Made by a program: the position numbers and the translations under genes | From: Comamonadaceae bacterium | Lineage (GTDB): Bacteria; Pseudomonadota; Gammaproteobacteria; Burkholderiales; Burkholderiaceae_C | DNA: 64,000 nt | Direction: 5' to 3' | Assembly (NCBI GenBank): GCA_947478725.1 | Contig: CANJWZ010000022.1 | Span: 1-64,000 of the forward strand | Notes under the pieces: model-generated | Database searches by the model: none | What the model was told of the DNA's origin: nothing | Seen by the model: only the letters and a program-made list of their open reading frames with translations | Shown: positions 9,445 through 19,162 of the stretch, one piece after another | Position numbering within the stretch: the first letter of the stretch is position 1 | How the letters are laid out: each line of letters begins with the position of its first letter

Positions 9445-10386
9445 GTGCAGAACAAACCTCCAAGCCAAGAGTTATCTGGGCAATCAGCTATCAAAAAAAT
9501 ATCAAGCAACCCATCCTTGCTGCCGGGCTTGGCGCTGGCGGTCGTCGGCACGCTGGGTTTCAGCGGCAAAGCCATTATTGTCAAACTGGCTTACCGCCAT
9601 GGGGTCGATGCGGTGACGCTCATCATGCTGCGCATGTTGTTTGCATTGCCGGTGTTCATGGCCATGGCCTGGTGGGCCAGCCGCGGACAGGCCGCGCTGG
9701 CACGCAAAGACTGGGTGGGGGTTTTCCTGCTCGGTTTCAGCGGTTATTACCTGTCCAGCTTTCTGGACTTTGCCGGTCTGGTCTATATCGGCGCCTCACT
9801 AGAACGGCTGATTTTGTATTTGAATCCGACCCTCGTCATGCTGCTCGGGCTGCTGCTGTTCAAGCGCCGCACCACCCGCAGGCAGCTGGTGGCGATGGCC
9901 ATCAGTTACAGCGGTGTGGTGCTGGTGTTTGGCCATGAGATCGCCATTCAGGGCAAAGACGCCGTCTGGGGCACGCTGCTTGTTTTACTGAGCGCCGTCA
10001 GCTATGCGCTTTATCTGGTTTACAGCGGTGAAATGGTCAAGCGCTTGGGCTCTTTGCGACTGGTGGGGCTGGCCAGCACCGTGGCCTGCCTGTGCTGCCT
10101 GCTTCAGTTTGTGCTGCTCAGGCCGCTTCATGCAGCGCTGGTAGCGCCTGAAGTGGTGTGGCTGTCGCTGCTCAATGCATCGGCGTGCACCGTGCTGCCC
10201 GTGCTGATGGTCATGATGGCGATTGAACGCATTGGCGCCAGCCTGACCGCCCAAACTGGCATGCTGGGTGCCATGTCCACCATCCTGATGGGTGTGCTTA
10301 TTCTGGGAGAGCCTTTCACGCTGTGGATTGCAGCCGGTACAACTTTGGTCATCACCGGCATTTACCTGTTCAGCCAGTCAAAATAG
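9445..10386 (+). CDS. DMT-superfamily (EamA) transporter
   Basis: The 313-residue product starts at GTG and has ten hydrophobic segments in two EamA repeats. The first ends with LERLILYLNPTLVMLLGLLLFKRR and the second with LGEPFTLWIAAGTTLVITGIYL. Such proteins are usually metabolite or drug exporters; the substrate is unknown. Residues about 5-21 before the first membrane segment are encoded by a copy of the AT-rich mini-repeat, so the native start may originally have been further downstream. Confidence 0.88.
   Translation: MQNKPPSQELSGQSAIKKISSNPSLLPGLALAVVGTLGFSGKAIIVKLAYRHGVDAVTLIMLRMLFALPVFMAMAWWASRGQAALARKDWVGVFLLGFSGYYLSSFLDFAGLVYIGASLERLILYLNPTLVMLLGLLLFKRRTTRRQLVAMAISYSGVVLVFGHEIAIQGKDAVWGTLLVLLSAVSYALYLVYSGEMVKRLGSLRLVGLASTVACLCCLLQFVLLRPLHAALVAPEVVWLSLLNASACTVLPVLMVMMAIERIGASLTAQTGMLGAMSTILMGVLILGEPFTLWIAAGTTLVITGIYLFSQSK
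9457..9509 (+). repeat. AT-rich mini-repeat, copy 2 (N-terminus of EamA gene)
   Basis: The elements CCTCCAAGCC, GGGCAA and AGCTATC..ATATCAAGCAA occur in the same order as in the intergenic copies. The copy is read in frame as the hydrophilic N-terminal tail of the transporter. Confidence 0.7.
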
Positions 10387-10412
10387 CGGTTTTACCTTAT
10401 CAAGGATTCAAG

Positions 10413-11207
10413 ATGGATTTAGGCATCAAAGGCAAATGGGCGCTGGTATGCGGTGCCAGCAAGGGATTGGGGCTGGGCTGTGCGCAGGCCCTGGTGCGCG
10501 AAGGGGTGCATGTGCTGATCGTGGCGCGCGGTGCCCAGGCCCTGGAGGCGGCCGCCGCGCAACTGATTGCCGAGGATGTTCGTGATTCTGGCGCCAGCGT
10601 GCATTGCGTTGCAGCTGACATCACTACCGCTGAAGGGCGTGCGGCGGTATTTGCCGCGCGCAAAGACTTTGACATCGTCGTGACCAACGCAGGCGGCCCA
10701 CCGCCTGGCGACTTTCGCAGCTGGGAGCGCGATGCCTGGATCAAGGCGCTGGATGCCAACATGCTCACGCCGATTGAACTCATCAAGGCCACCGTCGACG
10801 GCATGGCCGCGCGGGGGTTTGGACGCATCATCAACATCACATCGAGCGCCGTGAAAGCGCCGATTGATGTTCTGGGCTTGAGCAACGGCGCACGCACCGG
10901 TCTGACGGGTTTTGTCGCTGGTGTATCGCGTAGCAAGCTGGCCGCCCAGGGCGTGACCATCAACAACCTGCTTCCAGGTGCATTTGACACCGACCGGCTG
11001 AAAACCAACATGAAAGGCGCGGCTGAAAAGTCGGGCCAGCCCCTTGAGGCAGTGATGGACGCACGCCGCAAAACCATCCCGGCCCAGCGCTTTGGCACGC
11101 CGGCTGAGTTTGGCGCGATCTGTGCCTTTTTGTGCAGCACCCATGCTGGGTACATGACAGGGCAAAACGTGCTGGCCGACGGCGGCGCTTATTCAGGCAC
11201 GTTTTAA
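10413..11207 (+). CDS. SDR-family oxidoreductase lacking the canonical YxxxK
   Basis: The start is ATG 10413 behind AAGGA, giving 264 residues. It is a Rossmann-fold short-chain dehydrogenase with a modified dinucleotide site (CGASKGLGLGCA), the NAG motif (TNAGGPPPGDF) and the Ser strand (NITSSAVKAPI). Where classical SDRs have YxxxK it reads LSNGARTGL. This matches the 3-oxoacyl-ACP-reductase-like SDR subgroup known to lack the catalytic tetrad. Activity is therefore uncertain although annotation pipelines usually call it FabG-like. It lies 26 bp downstream of the EamA gene on the same strand. Confidence 0.85.
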   Translation: MDLGIKGKWALVCGASKGLGLGCAQALVREGVHVLIVARGAQALEAAAAQLIAEDVRDSGASVHCVAADITTAEGRAAVFAARKDFDIVVTNAGGPPPGDFRSWERDAWIKALDANMLTPIELIKATVDGMAARGFGRIINITSSAVKAPIDVLGLSNGARTGLTGFVAGVSRSKLAAQGVTINNLLPGAFDTDRLKTNMKGAAEKSGQPLEAVMDARRKTIPAQRFGTPAEFGAICAFLCSTHAGYMTGQNVLADGGAYSGTF

Positions 11208-11212
11208 ACCGG

Positions 11213-12112
11213 CTAGCGCTTGCTGGACACCACAATCCCACCTGCGATCAGCGCAAAAGCGGCGACGTGGTACAGGTGCGGCAGTTCGCCCAAAAACGCG
11301 GCTGACAGCACCGCTGCAATCAGCGGGGTGAGGTTGGAGAAAAACCCGGCAATGGCCGGGCCCACCCGCTGCACGCCAAGGCCCCAGGAGCGGTAGGCCA
11401 GCAGGGCCGGGCCCACCGACACAAACAGCAGCGCCGCAGCCAGCGGCCAGCCCCATGTGATGCTGGCGCTTGTCAAGGTCCATTCGCCGCCTGCCAGCAG
11501 ACCGGACCAGCCCAGGCCAAAGACCATTTGCGCCATTAAAAAGGCGGCCCAATCTTGGCGAATTTCAGGTGCGTCTTTCGGTTGCGCCAGAAGCCAGCTA
11601 TAAAACGCCCAGGCAATACTGGCCAGAACAATGTAAAAGTCGCCGGGTACGAATTGGACCTTGGCCAACAAGTCCAACTGGCCGCGTGACAGCACGACAA
11701 GTACCCCGGCCATGGACAGCACTGCACCTACCGCCTGCATACGTTTGATGCGCTGGCCAAAAAACAGCGCGCCTATGGCCAGCATCCACATCGGCATACT
11801 GGCTGCTACCAGGGTGACGTTCAGCGGTGTAGAGGTGTGCAGCGCCAGGTATTGCAGCGCGTTGTAGCAGCCTACCCCCAGCAAGCCGAGCATGGCGTAA
11901 CGCCGCCAATTTCGCCATAGGCTGCTGTTGGCGCGGAGCACCTGCCAGGCAAATGGCAACAACATCACAAAAGCGATGGCCCAGCGGAAAAAGTTCAGTG
12001 TCATGGGCGCAATCAAGTCGACCACCACGCGGCCCACGACGGCGTTACCCGCCCACATCAAGGGGGGTACAGTCAAAATCAGGGCGGTGGGCAGCGTCAG
12101 TCGTTGATCCAT
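11213..12112 (-). CDS. DMT-superfamily (EamA) transporter
   Basis: I chose the ATG at 12112 (MDQRLTLP..); the frame extends to 12163 but would overlap the divergent gene's promoter. The roughly 299 residues form ten hydrophobic segments in two EamA repeats, with LMWAGNAVVGR at the first helix and VGPAIAGFFSNLTPLIAAVLSAAFLGE in the second repeat. It is probably an exporter of unknown substrate. It is convergent with the SDR gene (5 bp between stops) and divergent from the quinone oxidoreductase gene. Confidence 0.88.
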   Translation of the reverse strand: MDQRLTLPTALILTVPPLMWAGNAVVGRVVVDLIAPMTLNFFRWAIAFVMLLPFAWQVLRANSSLWRNWRRYAMLGLLGVGCYNALQYLALHTSTPLNVTLVAASMPMWMLAIGALFFGQRIKRMQAVGAVLSMAGVLVVLSRGQLDLLAKVQFVPGDFYIVLASIAWAFYSWLLAQPKDAPEIRQDWAAFLMAQMVFGLGWSGLLAGGEWTLTSASITWGWPLAAALLFVSVGPALLAYRSWGLGVQRVGPAIAGFFSNLTPLIAAVLSAAFLGELPHLYHVAAFALIAGGIVVSSKR

Positions 12113-12198
12113 GTGCTGCACTTTAACAAGGCTTGAAACATAATCGCTACCTGTACGTATCAATCACAACCTTCAATACCGTTTTAAAGAGAAAAACC

Positions 12199-13194
12199 AT
12201 GACAAGTCAAACCTCCAAAGCCGTCCACATCAACCAGCACGGTGGCGCTGAAGAACTCAAACTGGTGGATGTGCAGGTGGGCGAGCCCGGCCCGGGCGAG
12301 ATTCGCATACGCCACAAGGCGGTCGGCCTGAACTACATCGATATTTACCAGCGTGCCGGCCTGTACAAGCTGCCGATGCCGCTGAGCATGGGCATGGAGG
12401 CCTCGGGCGTGATCGAAGCCGTGGGTGAAGGTGTGACGCACCTCAAAGTGGGCGACCGCGCGGCCTACGCCAGCCAGCCACCGGGCAGCTACTGCGAGTT
12501 GCGGGTGATGCCCGCCAAATGCGTGTGCAAGTTGCCCGATGCGATCAGTTTTGAAACCGGCGCGGCCATGATGCTCAAGGGCCTGACGGCCCAGTACCTG
12601 CTCAAAAAGACCCTGCCGCAGTCCGGTTTGAAGGCCGGTGACTTTGTGCTGTTTCATGCGGCTGCCGGCGGCGTTGGCCTGATTGCCTGCCAGTGGGCCA
12701 AAGCCTTGGGCCTGCAATTGATTGGCACCGCAGGATCAGACGCCAAATGTGCGCTGGCCCTTGCCAATGGCGCATCGCATGTCATCAACTACGCGACTGA
12801 AGATTTTGTCGCACGCGTCAAAGAGATCACTGGCGGCAAAGGCGTGAGCGTGGTTTATGACTCGGTCGGCAAAGACACGTTTTTGAAGTCTCTGGACTGC
12901 CTCAGCCCGTTTGGCCTGCTGGCTAACTTTGGCAATGCGTCAGGCAAGGTCGAGCCGCTGGACCTTGGCTTGCTGGCCGCCAAGGGCTCGCTGTACGTGT
13001 CCCGCCCCACGCTGTTCACCCATATCGCGAACCGTGAATCCACCCAGGCCATGGCCGACGATTTGTTTGCCATGGTGGTCAGTGGCAAGGTCACCATCCC
13101 GATCGACCAGACTTTTGCGCTGGCAGATGTGGCCGACGCACACCGCGCGCTGGAAGCACGCAAGACCACCGGCTGCACGATTTTGACCTTGTAG
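12199..13194 (+). CDS. NADPH:quinone oxidoreductase (zinc-independent MDR family)
   Basis: The start is ATG 12199 behind AAAGAGAAAA; a longer in-frame extension to 12133 looks like leader. The 331-residue product is a Qor/zeta-crystallin-type medium-chain dehydrogenase: a GroES-like domain with GLNYIDIYQRAGLY, then the NADPH-binding HAAAGGVGLIACQWAKALG near residue 155. The zinc ligands of alcohol dehydrogenases are absent. It is expected to reduce quinones or enals with NADPH in the cytoplasm. The Nudix gene follows after 3 bp and is likely translationally coupled. Confidence 0.92.
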   Translation: MTSQTSKAVHINQHGGAEELKLVDVQVGEPGPGEIRIRHKAVGLNYIDIYQRAGLYKLPMPLSMGMEASGVIEAVGEGVTHLKVGDRAAYASQPPGSYCELRVMPAKCVCKLPDAISFETGAAMMLKGLTAQYLLKKTLPQSGLKAGDFVLFHAAAGGVGLIACQWAKALGLQLIGTAGSDAKCALALANGASHVINYATEDFVARVKEITGGKGVSVVYDSVGKDTFLKSLDCLSPFGLLANFGNASGKVEPLDLGLLAAKGSLYVSRPTLFTHIANRESTQAMADDLFAMVVSGKVTIPIDQTFALADVADAHRALEARKTTGCTILTL

Positions 13195-13197
13195 AAG

Positions 13198-13995
13198 ATG
13201 GCAGATTGGCTGGAACAACTCCAGGCTGAGGCCAAGCGGCCACCCGCACTGCCCAGAGTGCGTTTTTACGCTCAAAACATGAACATTGGCTCTGTGGAGC
13301 CAGCTTTCATACACGGTTTAGCCAATAAAGCTGAAGAATACCTGGGTTACCAGCTCCTGAAAGAAGAGCAATCTGGCTGGCACTTAGTGCTGGGCGAAAA
13401 CGATGTGACCACCGGTTTGAACCAACTCGCTGACCTGTTGCGTGATGCTGGCCTAGCCGGCGCGTGGCGCAACGAGCAACTGGCTGTGCGCAACGAGTCA
13501 GGGGGACAAATTGGCACGGTTGAGCGCGGCGCGGTGCGGCCACTGGGCATTGCCACACTGGCGGTGCATCTGGTCGGGCAAAGCCCCGATGGGCGGTTTT
13601 GGGTGCAGCAGCGGGCCTTTGACAAGCCAAATGACCCGGGCAAATGGGACACCCTGATGGGCGGCATGGTGAGCGCTGAGGACACGGTTGAAACCGCCCT
13701 TGAGCGGGAAACCTGGGAAGAAGCAGGATTGCACATCACTGACCTGCAAGGTTTGCGCTACGGCGGCCGACAAAGCAACTGTCGCCCCTCAAGCGACGGT
13801 GCAGCAGGCTACATGCAAGAGTTCATCGAGTGGTACGTGGCCACCGTACCCGATGGTTTGATGCCCATCAACCAGGACGGGGAAGTGGCCCAGTTTGCGT
13901 TGATGGATGAGGCTCGGCTGGTCGCTGGCATGCAGGGCGGCGAGTTCACGCTGGAGGCCTCACTGATCATGGCGTCCCTGATGAAACTGCTGTGA
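13198..13995 (+). CDS. Nudix hydrolase with N-terminal DUF4743-like domain
   Basis: The 265-residue product has an N-terminal region of about 120 residues resembling the domain found before Nudix in thiamine-pyrophosphokinase-associated proteins. The Nudix fold follows, with box GMVSAEDTVETALERETWEE near residues 160-180. In the box the first conserved Glu position reads Asp while RExxEExGL is intact. It probably hydrolyses a nucleoside diphosphate derivative; similar proteins are annotated as DUF4743/Nudix. It starts 3 bp after the quinone reductase stop. Confidence 0.85.
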   Translation: MADWLEQLQAEAKRPPALPRVRFYAQNMNIGSVEPAFIHGLANKAEEYLGYQLLKEEQSGWHLVLGENDVTTGLNQLADLLRDAGLAGAWRNEQLAVRNESGGQIGTVERGAVRPLGIATLAVHLVGQSPDGRFWVQQRAFDKPNDPGKWDTLMGGMVSAEDTVETALERETWEEAGLHITDLQGLRYGGRQSNCRPSSDGAAGYMQEFIEWYVATVPDGLMPINQDGEVAQFALMDEARLVAGMQGGEFTLEASLIMASLMKLL

Positions 13996-14016
13996 GCGGT
14001 TCAGAGACCCAGCGAT

Positions 14017-14517
14017 TTAGCGGCTTCGGCGAACCCGCAGCAACTCGTCAAGAATCAAACAAACAGCGCCGATGGTGATGGCGCTGTCAGCAATATTGAA
14101 GGCCGGAAAGTGCCAGCCCGCGTAATGAAAATCGAGAAAATCCACCACATAGCCGTACAGCGAGCGGTCGATCACATTGCCGACGGCACCACCCAAAATA
14201 CAGGCCAGCGCGAAAGAAAACAGCTTTTGCCCGGCGTGTGATTTCAACATCCACACAATGAACAAGGCCGCTGCGATGCCAATGCCAGTGAACAACCAGC
14301 GCTGCCAGCCGCCCGCATTGGCCAGAAACGAAAACGCAGCGCCGCTGTTGTGAACCCGAACGATGTTGAAAAAGCGCGTCACATCAGTCGCGTCACCCAA
14401 CTGGTAGTAGCCCACGATCAACACCTTGGTGAACTGGTCTGCCATCAGGATCAACAGCGCCAGCCCGAGCCATGGCAGCATGCCGCTAGATGATTTGGTG
14501 AAAGTGGTTTTGGCCAT
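14017..14517 (-). CDS. lspA: Lipoprotein signal peptidase (signal peptidase II)
   Basis: The product has 166 residues and four membrane segments. The two catalytic Asp blocks of the A8 aspartic peptidase family are visible: [23 protein letters not shown] and [11 protein letters not shown]. It removes signal peptides from prolipoproteins at the inner membrane. The ileS stop codon directly abuts its ATG, and ribF-ileS-lspA is the classical proteobacterial gene order, so it is certainly co-transcribed with ileS. Confidence 0.98.
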   Translation of the reverse strand: MAKTTFTKSSSGMLPWLGLALLILMADQFTKVLIVGYYQLGDATDVTRFFNIVRVHNSGAAFSFLANAGGWQRWLFTGIGIAAALFIVWMLKSHAGQKLFSFALACILGGAVGNVIDRSLYGYVVDFLDFHYAGWHFPAFNIADSAITIGAVCLILDELLRVRRSR

Positions 14518-17364
14518 TTATGCAAAGTTCCTGGTTTCGCCTTCGCCGTACAGGTTGCTGGTACAGCGGCCGCAAATGGTCGGGTGAGCCGGGTCGACAC
14601 CGATATCTGCAACGTAGTGCCAGCAGCGATCGCATTTGGTGTTCAAACTGGCTGAAACCGTTGTTTTATAAGCACTAGCAGTTACTAAATTAATAGCGGA
14701 CGTGATGAATACGAATTTCAGATCGTCGCGCAGACTTGCTAACAACGCGTGGTCATCGGCATTGACTTCCAGCGTCACCTCCGCTTGCAGCGATGCGCCA
14801 ACTTTGCCATCGGCGCGCAGCGTTTCAATGTCTTTGTTCACCGCGTCACGAATTTCCCGGATACGCGACCACTTGGCCAGCAGTGCATCATCTTGCGCTT
14901 TAAAGTCGACATAGGTCTCCAAGAAAATCGACTCGGACGCGCCAAAGCTTGCCCACGCCTCTTCTGCGGTAAAGCTTAAAAACGGTGCCATCCAGCGCAG
15001 CATGGCGTGAGTGATTTGGTGCAAGGCGGTTTGCGCGCTACGCCTTGCGTGTGAGCCCGCAGCGGTGGTGTACAGCCGGTCTTTCAGAATGTCGAGGTAA
15101 AACGAGCCCAAGTCTTCGCTGCAATAAATTTGCAGCTTGGACACCACGGGCTGAAATTCATACGCCTCATAGTGCCCCAGGATGTCGGCTTGCAATTGGG
15201 CAGCACGGCTTAAGGCGTAGCGGTCAATCTCCAGCAGCTCGTCAAACGGTACAGCGTGTTTGACGGGGTCAAAGTCGCTGACGTTGGCCATCAAAAAACG
15301 CAGCGTGTTGCGGATGCGGCGGTAGCTGTCGACCACGCGCGCCAAGATTTTGTCGTCAATGCCAAGGTCGCCCGAGTAGTCGGTAGAGGCGCACCACAGG
15401 CGAATGATCTCAGCGCCCAGCTTGCCCGAGACCTCTTGCGGCGCCACCACATTGCCTTCGCTCTTGCTCATCTTGCGGCCCTTGCCATCAACCGTGAAGC
15501 CATGCGTCAGCAGACCTTTGTACGGTGCTCTGTCATACATGGCGCAGGATGTGAGCAATGAGGAATGGAACCAGCCCCGGTGCTGGTCGTGGCCTTCCAG
15601 GTACAAATCAGCGGGCCAGGTCGATTGCGCGGCGTGGCTGTGTTTGAGGACGTGGTCATGCGTGGTGCCAGAGTCAAACCACACGTCCAGAATGTCGGTG
15701 CTTTTGAGGTAGTTGGGAGCGCCATGTTCTCCATCTACGCCGATGATGGATTCGCTGGTGGCCTTGCTCCAAGCCTCCACACCACCTGTTTCGACCATGC
15801 TGGCAGCCAGGTCCATGATTTCCATGGTGCGCGGGTGCAGCTCGCCGGTCGCCGTGTGAATGAAAAACGGCAGCGGTACGCCCCAGTTGCGCTGGCGGCT
15901 GATGCACCAGTCGGGGCGGCCAGCAATCATGTCGCGCAGACGGCCTTGACCGTTTTCGGGGTAAAACTTGGTTTGCTCAATGGCGTTGAGTGCCAGCTGG
16001 CGCAAGGTTTTAGACGCTTTGTCTTTGGTGAAAACGCCTTCACCTTCGTCCATGCGCACAAACCACTGCGCGGCTGCACGGTAGATGACGGGCGTTTTAT
16101 GCCGCCAGCAATGTGGGTAGCTGTGCTCGATGTTGACGGTGGCAAACAGGCGGCCATGTTCACGCAGTTTGTCAATCACCAGCGGCGCTGCCTTCCAGAT
16201 GTTCAAGCCGCCAAACAGTGGCAGCACATCGACATAGCGGCCGTTGCCTTGCACCGGGTTCAGGATGTCGTCGGTCGCAATGCCATTGGCAACGCAGGAG
16301 TTGAAGTCTTCGACGCCATAAGCCGGCGACGAATGCACGATACCCGTGCCATCGTCGGCGGTTGCATAGTCGGCCAGGAAGACCGGGCTCAAGCGCCTGT
16401 AGCCCTCATTGACCTCATAAAACGGATGCATGAACTTGAGCAAATCGAGGTTTTTACCCTGGGTGGTGGCGATCACCTGGCCGGTCAGCTGGTAACGCTC
16501 CAGGCACTTGTCGACCAGCGACTCAGCCAGCATCAAGATGCCGCGCTCGGTGTCCACCAGCGCGTAAGTGAGTTCAGGATTCAGGTTCAGCGCCTGGTTC
16601 GCGGGAATCGTCCAGGCGGTGGTGGTCCAGATGACGGCGAACGCGTCTTTGCTCAGGTGCTTCAGGCCAAACGCAGCAGCGAGCTTGTCGGGCTCGGCGC
16701 TTTTAAAACCCACATCCAGCGTCTGTGATTTTTTGTCGGCATATTCAATCTCAAACTCAGCCAGCGACGAGCCGCAGTCAAAACACCAATAGACCGGCTT
16801 CAAGCCCCGGTACACAAATCCGCGCTCCATGATGCGTTTGAGGGCACGTATCTCATTGGCCTCGTTGGCGTAGTCCATCGTACGGTAAGGGTTGTCCCAT
16901 TCGCCGAGAACGCCCAGGCGTTTGAAGTCTTCCAGTTGACCGGCTATTTGTTCGGTCGCAAAGGCTCGGCTTTTGGCCTGGACTTCGTCTCTTGAGAGAT
17001 TGCGGCCATGCAACTTTTCAATCGCGTTTTCAATCGGCAAACCGTGGCAGTCCCAGCCCGGAACGTAGATCGCGTCCAGGCCCTTGAGCTGGCGCGCCTT
17101 GACGATCATGTCTTTCAAAATTTTGTTGACCGCGTGACCAATATGTATCTTGCCGTTGGCATACGGCGGGCCGTCATGCAGCACAAACTTGACCGCACCC
17201 GCACGGGCGATGCGAAGCTTTTTATAAATGCCCTGGTCTTCCCAACCCTTGACCCAGCCCGCCTCGCGCTTTGGCAAATCGCCGCGCATCGGAAAAGGCG
17301 TGTCGGGCAGGTTCAGGGTGCTGCGGTAGTCGGTCTTTGTCGTGTCTGGTGTTGTATCGGTCAT
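14518..17364 (-). CDS. ileS: Isoleucyl-tRNA synthetase
   Basis: This is a class I aminoacyl-tRNA synthetase. I chose ATG 17364 ([10 protein letters not shown]..); alternatives are ATG 17385 and TTG 17403. From that start it has HIGH at residues 74-77 (GKIHIGH), the CP1 editing domain, KMSKS near residue 631 ([10 protein letters not shown]), and a C-terminal zinc finger with two CxxC pairs (CDRC and CGRC). A mini-repeat copy encodes about 16 residues ([12 protein letters not shown]..) just before the zinc finger without breaking the frame. Full length matches the family at about 950 residues. Confidence 0.98.
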   Translation of the reverse strand: MTDTTPDTTKTDYRSTLNLPDTPFPMRGDLPKREAGWVKGWEDQGIYKKLRIARAGAVKFVLHDGPPYANGKIHIGHAVNKILKDMIVKARQLKGLDAIYVPGWDCHGLPIENAIEKLHGRNLSRDEVQAKSRAFATEQIAGQLEDFKRLGVLGEWDNPYRTMDYANEANEIRALKRIMERGFVYRGLKPVYWCFDCGSSLAEFEIEYADKKSQTLDVGFKSAEPDKLAAAFGLKHLSKDAFAVIWTTTAWTIPANQALNLNPELTYALVDTERGILMLAESLVDKCLERYQLTGQVIATTQGKNLDLLKFMHPFYEVNEGYRRLSPVFLADYATADDGTGIVHSSPAYGVEDFNSCVANGIATDDILNPVQGNGRYVDVLPLFGGLNIWKAAPLVIDKLREHGRLFATVNIEHSYPHCWRHKTPVIYRAAAQWFVRMDEGEGVFTKDKASKTLRQLALNAIEQTKFYPENGQGRLRDMIAGRPDWCISRQRNWGVPLPFFIHTATGELHPRTMEIMDLAASMVETGGVEAWSKATSESIIGVDGEHGAPNYLKSTDILDVWFDSGTTHDHVLKHSHAAQSTWPADLYLEGHDQHRGWFHSSLLTSCAMYDRAPYKGLLTHGFTVDGKGRKMSKSEGNVVAPQEVSGKLGAEIIRLWCASTDYSGDLGIDDKILARVVDSYRRIRNTLRFLMANVSDFDPVKHAVPFDELLEIDRYALSRAAQLQADILGHYEAYEFQPVVSKLQIYCSEDLGSFYLDILKDRLYTTAAGSHARRSAQTALHQITHAMLRWMAPFLSFTAEEAWASFGASESIFLETYVDFKAQDDALLAKWSRIREIRDAVNKDIETLRADGKVGASLQAEVTLEVNADDHALLASLRDDLKFVFITSAINLVTASAYKTTVSASLNTKCDRCWHYVADIGVDPAHPTICGRCTSNLYGEGETRNFA
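14650..14697 (+). repeat. AT-rich mini-repeat, copy 3 (inside ileS)
   Basis: The plus strand reads GGCTGAAACC, an A/T-rich middle, AGCACTAGCAG and TAAATTAATAGC, matching the order of blocks in the intergenic copies. It is translated on the minus strand between the anticodon-binding region and the C-terminal zinc finger of IleS. Confidence 0.65.
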
Positions 17365-17385
17365 GGCAATCGCTTGAGGTGTCAT

Positions 17386-17402
17386 TGCGGACTGGGTCCG
17401 CA
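17386..17402 (-). promoter_or_regulatory. Hairpin at the ileS translation start
   Basis: A perfect 7 bp inverted repeat (TGCGGAC/GTCCGCA, 3-nt loop) sits between the ribF stop and the ileS start, directly upstream of ATG 17385 and 21 bp upstream of ATG 17364. It could occlude initiation or stabilise a processed ileS-lspA message. Function is inferred from position only. Confidence 0.4.
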
Positions 17403-17461
17403 ATCCGGGAATCTGGGAGAGAGACGAAAAATGACGGGTCTAACCCACATGGGTGGATCGT

Positions 17462-18472
17462 CTAAATTCGGTCGCGCGTGGTCTGACGGGCGCACTGGTT
17501 GTGCATGTTGGCAAAAAACTCACGGGCGTCGTCACAGTCTTTCGCAATGCCTGTTTTAAGCGCATCCAGACCGTCGTATTTCAATTCTTCATGCAATTTG
17601 TGCAGCAATTCCACACGCACGATTTTACCGTACCCACCTTCTCTGCCCAGCCTGTCGGGCCAGTCCAGGCAATAGGTCTCCAGCAGCACACGCCCGCCGT
17701 TCACGTCGTTGGCCTCTATCGACGGGCGTATGCCCAGATTGGCCACGCCGATCAGTGGCTTGGGCCCCAAGCCAAAGACTTGCACTGCAAAGATGCCGCT
17801 AGCGGCCGGGTTCCAGTGAGAAAAGCGCAAATTCAGCGTGCGAAAGCCCAAATCACGGCCCAACTTGCGGCCATGCACGACATGGCCTGAAATGCTGTAC
17901 GGCCTGCCTAACAAACTGGCTGCTTGCACCATGTCGCCTGCGCCCAGTGCCTGCCGCACCGCCGAGCTGGAAACGCGGGTGCTCTGCACTTCGTAGCTGT
18001 TCATTCGCGCCACATCAAAACCGATGCGCTGCCCTGCGGCATCCAGCATCGCGTAGCCACCTGCCCGTTTGGCACCGAAGCGAAAGTCGTCGCCAACCAA
18101 GACGTACTTGACCCCCAGGCCCTGAACCAGCACGTCGCTAATGAAGTTTTCAGGCGATTGGCTTGCCAGCCGCGCATTAAACGGCAGCACAACGGCCTGG
18201 TCAATGCCGCAGGCCGCGAGTTCGGTGAGCTTGTCGCGCAGCGTGGCGATGCGAGGCGGGGCGAGTTCGGGCTTTTTGGCCAGCGCCGCAAAATAGTCGC
18301 GCGGATGCGGTTCAAAGGTCATCACGCAACTGGGCAGTCCCCGGTGCTGCGCCTCATTTTTAAGCAGCGCCAGCATGGCCTGATGACCGCGATGCACGCC
18401 ATCGAAATTACCAATCGTCAATGCGCAGGCGCTTGCAAGCTGGGGGTGGCGGTAACTACGAAAGACTTTCAT
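17462..18472 (-). CDS. ribF: Bifunctional riboflavin kinase/FAD synthetase
   Basis: The 336-residue product has an N-terminal FAD-synthetase (nucleotidyltransferase) domain with TIGNFDGVHRGHQAM near residues 20-34 and FEPHPRDYF. The C-terminal flavokinase domain has GRPYSISGHVVHGRKLGRDLGFRTLNL and ends in ELLHKLHEELKYDGLDALK. It makes FMN and FAD from riboflavin. It is first in the ribF-ileS-lspA block, with about 100 bp before ileS that contains a hairpin. Confidence 0.97.
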   Translation of the reverse strand: MKVFRSYRHPQLASACALTIGNFDGVHRGHQAMLALLKNEAQHRGLPSCVMTFEPHPRDYFAALAKKPELAPPRIATLRDKLTELAACGIDQAVVLPFNARLASQSPENFISDVLVQGLGVKYVLVGDDFRFGAKRAGGYAMLDAAGQRIGFDVARMNSYEVQSTRVSSSAVRQALGAGDMVQAASLLGRPYSISGHVVHGRKLGRDLGFRTLNLRFSHWNPAASGIFAVQVFGLGPKPLIGVANLGIRPSIEANDVNGGRVLLETYCLDWPDRLGREGGYGKIVRVELLHKLHEELKYDGLDALKTGIAKDCDDAREFFANMHNQCARQTTRDRI

Positions 18473-18489
18473 GCCCCAATTATCGTTTT

Positions 18490-18529
18490 AATAGCAGCCA
18501 AGGCTTTTTAGTGAGGGCTTGGAGGCTGC
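18490..18529 (-). repeat. AT-rich mini-repeat, copy 4 (partial, ribF/HNH intergenic)
   Basis: In minus orientation it reads GCAGCCTCCAAGCCC, an A-rich middle and GCTGCTATTAAA, the block order seen in the other copies but with a shortened right end. It sits in the divergent promoter region between ribF and the HNH gene. Confidence 0.55.
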
Positions 18530-18600
18530 GTGTCATGATTTACCTGTATATTAAAGACAACGTGACAGCGTGTTTCCATTTTTTTCAATGGAGGTCAGGT

Positions 18601-19158
18601 TTGAAAGTCTTGAAGCTATCAGCCCAGGGGCTGCCTCAGTCGTGGATCAGCCTGGAAGAAGCGGTACTTCACTACGCCGCCGATGAGGTGCGGTGGGAAA
18701 TGGGCGCACATGTTGCGACTTTTCATGGCGGTCACAATGCCATGACAGGTGAGCAGTCCATCATCGTTGTCAACAGCATCATCGGCACCAAGGGCGTGCC
18801 CAAAATCAACCCGTTTGAGCTCAAGCCTGGCCTGACCAACAGCAAACTCTTTGTGCGCGACCGCAATGTTTGCGCCTACTGCGGCCAGCATTTTCATGAA
18901 GAAGACCTGACCCGTGAACACATCATTCCGTTTGCACAACAGGGCATTGACACCTGGATGAACGTGGTCACAGCCTGCCGCGCCTGTAACCACCGAAAAA
19001 GCAGCCGCACGCCCGAGCAAGCCGGCATGCCGCTGCTGTACACACCCTACGTGCCTAGCCTGTGGGAAGACTTTATTCTGCGCAATCGCCGGATTCTGGC
19101 AGACCAGATGGAGTTTTTGATGGCACACATTCCGAAAAGCTCACGCTTGCACGGCTGA
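18601..19158 (+). CDS. HNH endonuclease
   Basis: I chose TTG 18601, 5 bp after a good GGAGGT ribosome site, because the upstream extension to 18421 overlaps ribF and the repeat and has no recognisable domain. The 185 residues contain an HNH/McrA-like zinc fold: CAYC near residue 90, LTREHIIPF, NVVTACRACNHRKS, then PLLYTPYVPS. This is the common stand-alone betaproteobacterial HNH protein, frequently found as a single gene; its target DNA is unknown. There is no adjacent restriction or toxin partner. Confidence 0.85.
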   Translation: MKVLKLSAQGLPQSWISLEEAVLHYAADEVRWEMGAHVATFHGGHNAMTGEQSIIVVNSIIGTKGVPKINPFELKPGLTNSKLFVRDRNVCAYCGQHFHEEDLTREHIIPFAQQGIDTWMNVVTACRACNHRKSSRTPEQAGMPLLYTPYVPSLWEDFILRNRRILADQMEFLMAHIPKSSRLHG

Positions 19159-19162
19159 AAGT

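Noticed and set aside
15565..16728. 387-codon plus-strand frame opposite ileS
   Set aside because: GC-rich antisense shadow; composition is His/Val/Gly-rich and no domain is recognisable, while ileS is certain.
18601..19158. Homing endonuclease or restriction system
   Set aside because: The HNH gene is not within an intron or intein and has no methyltransferase or other partner; it is the common stand-alone form.
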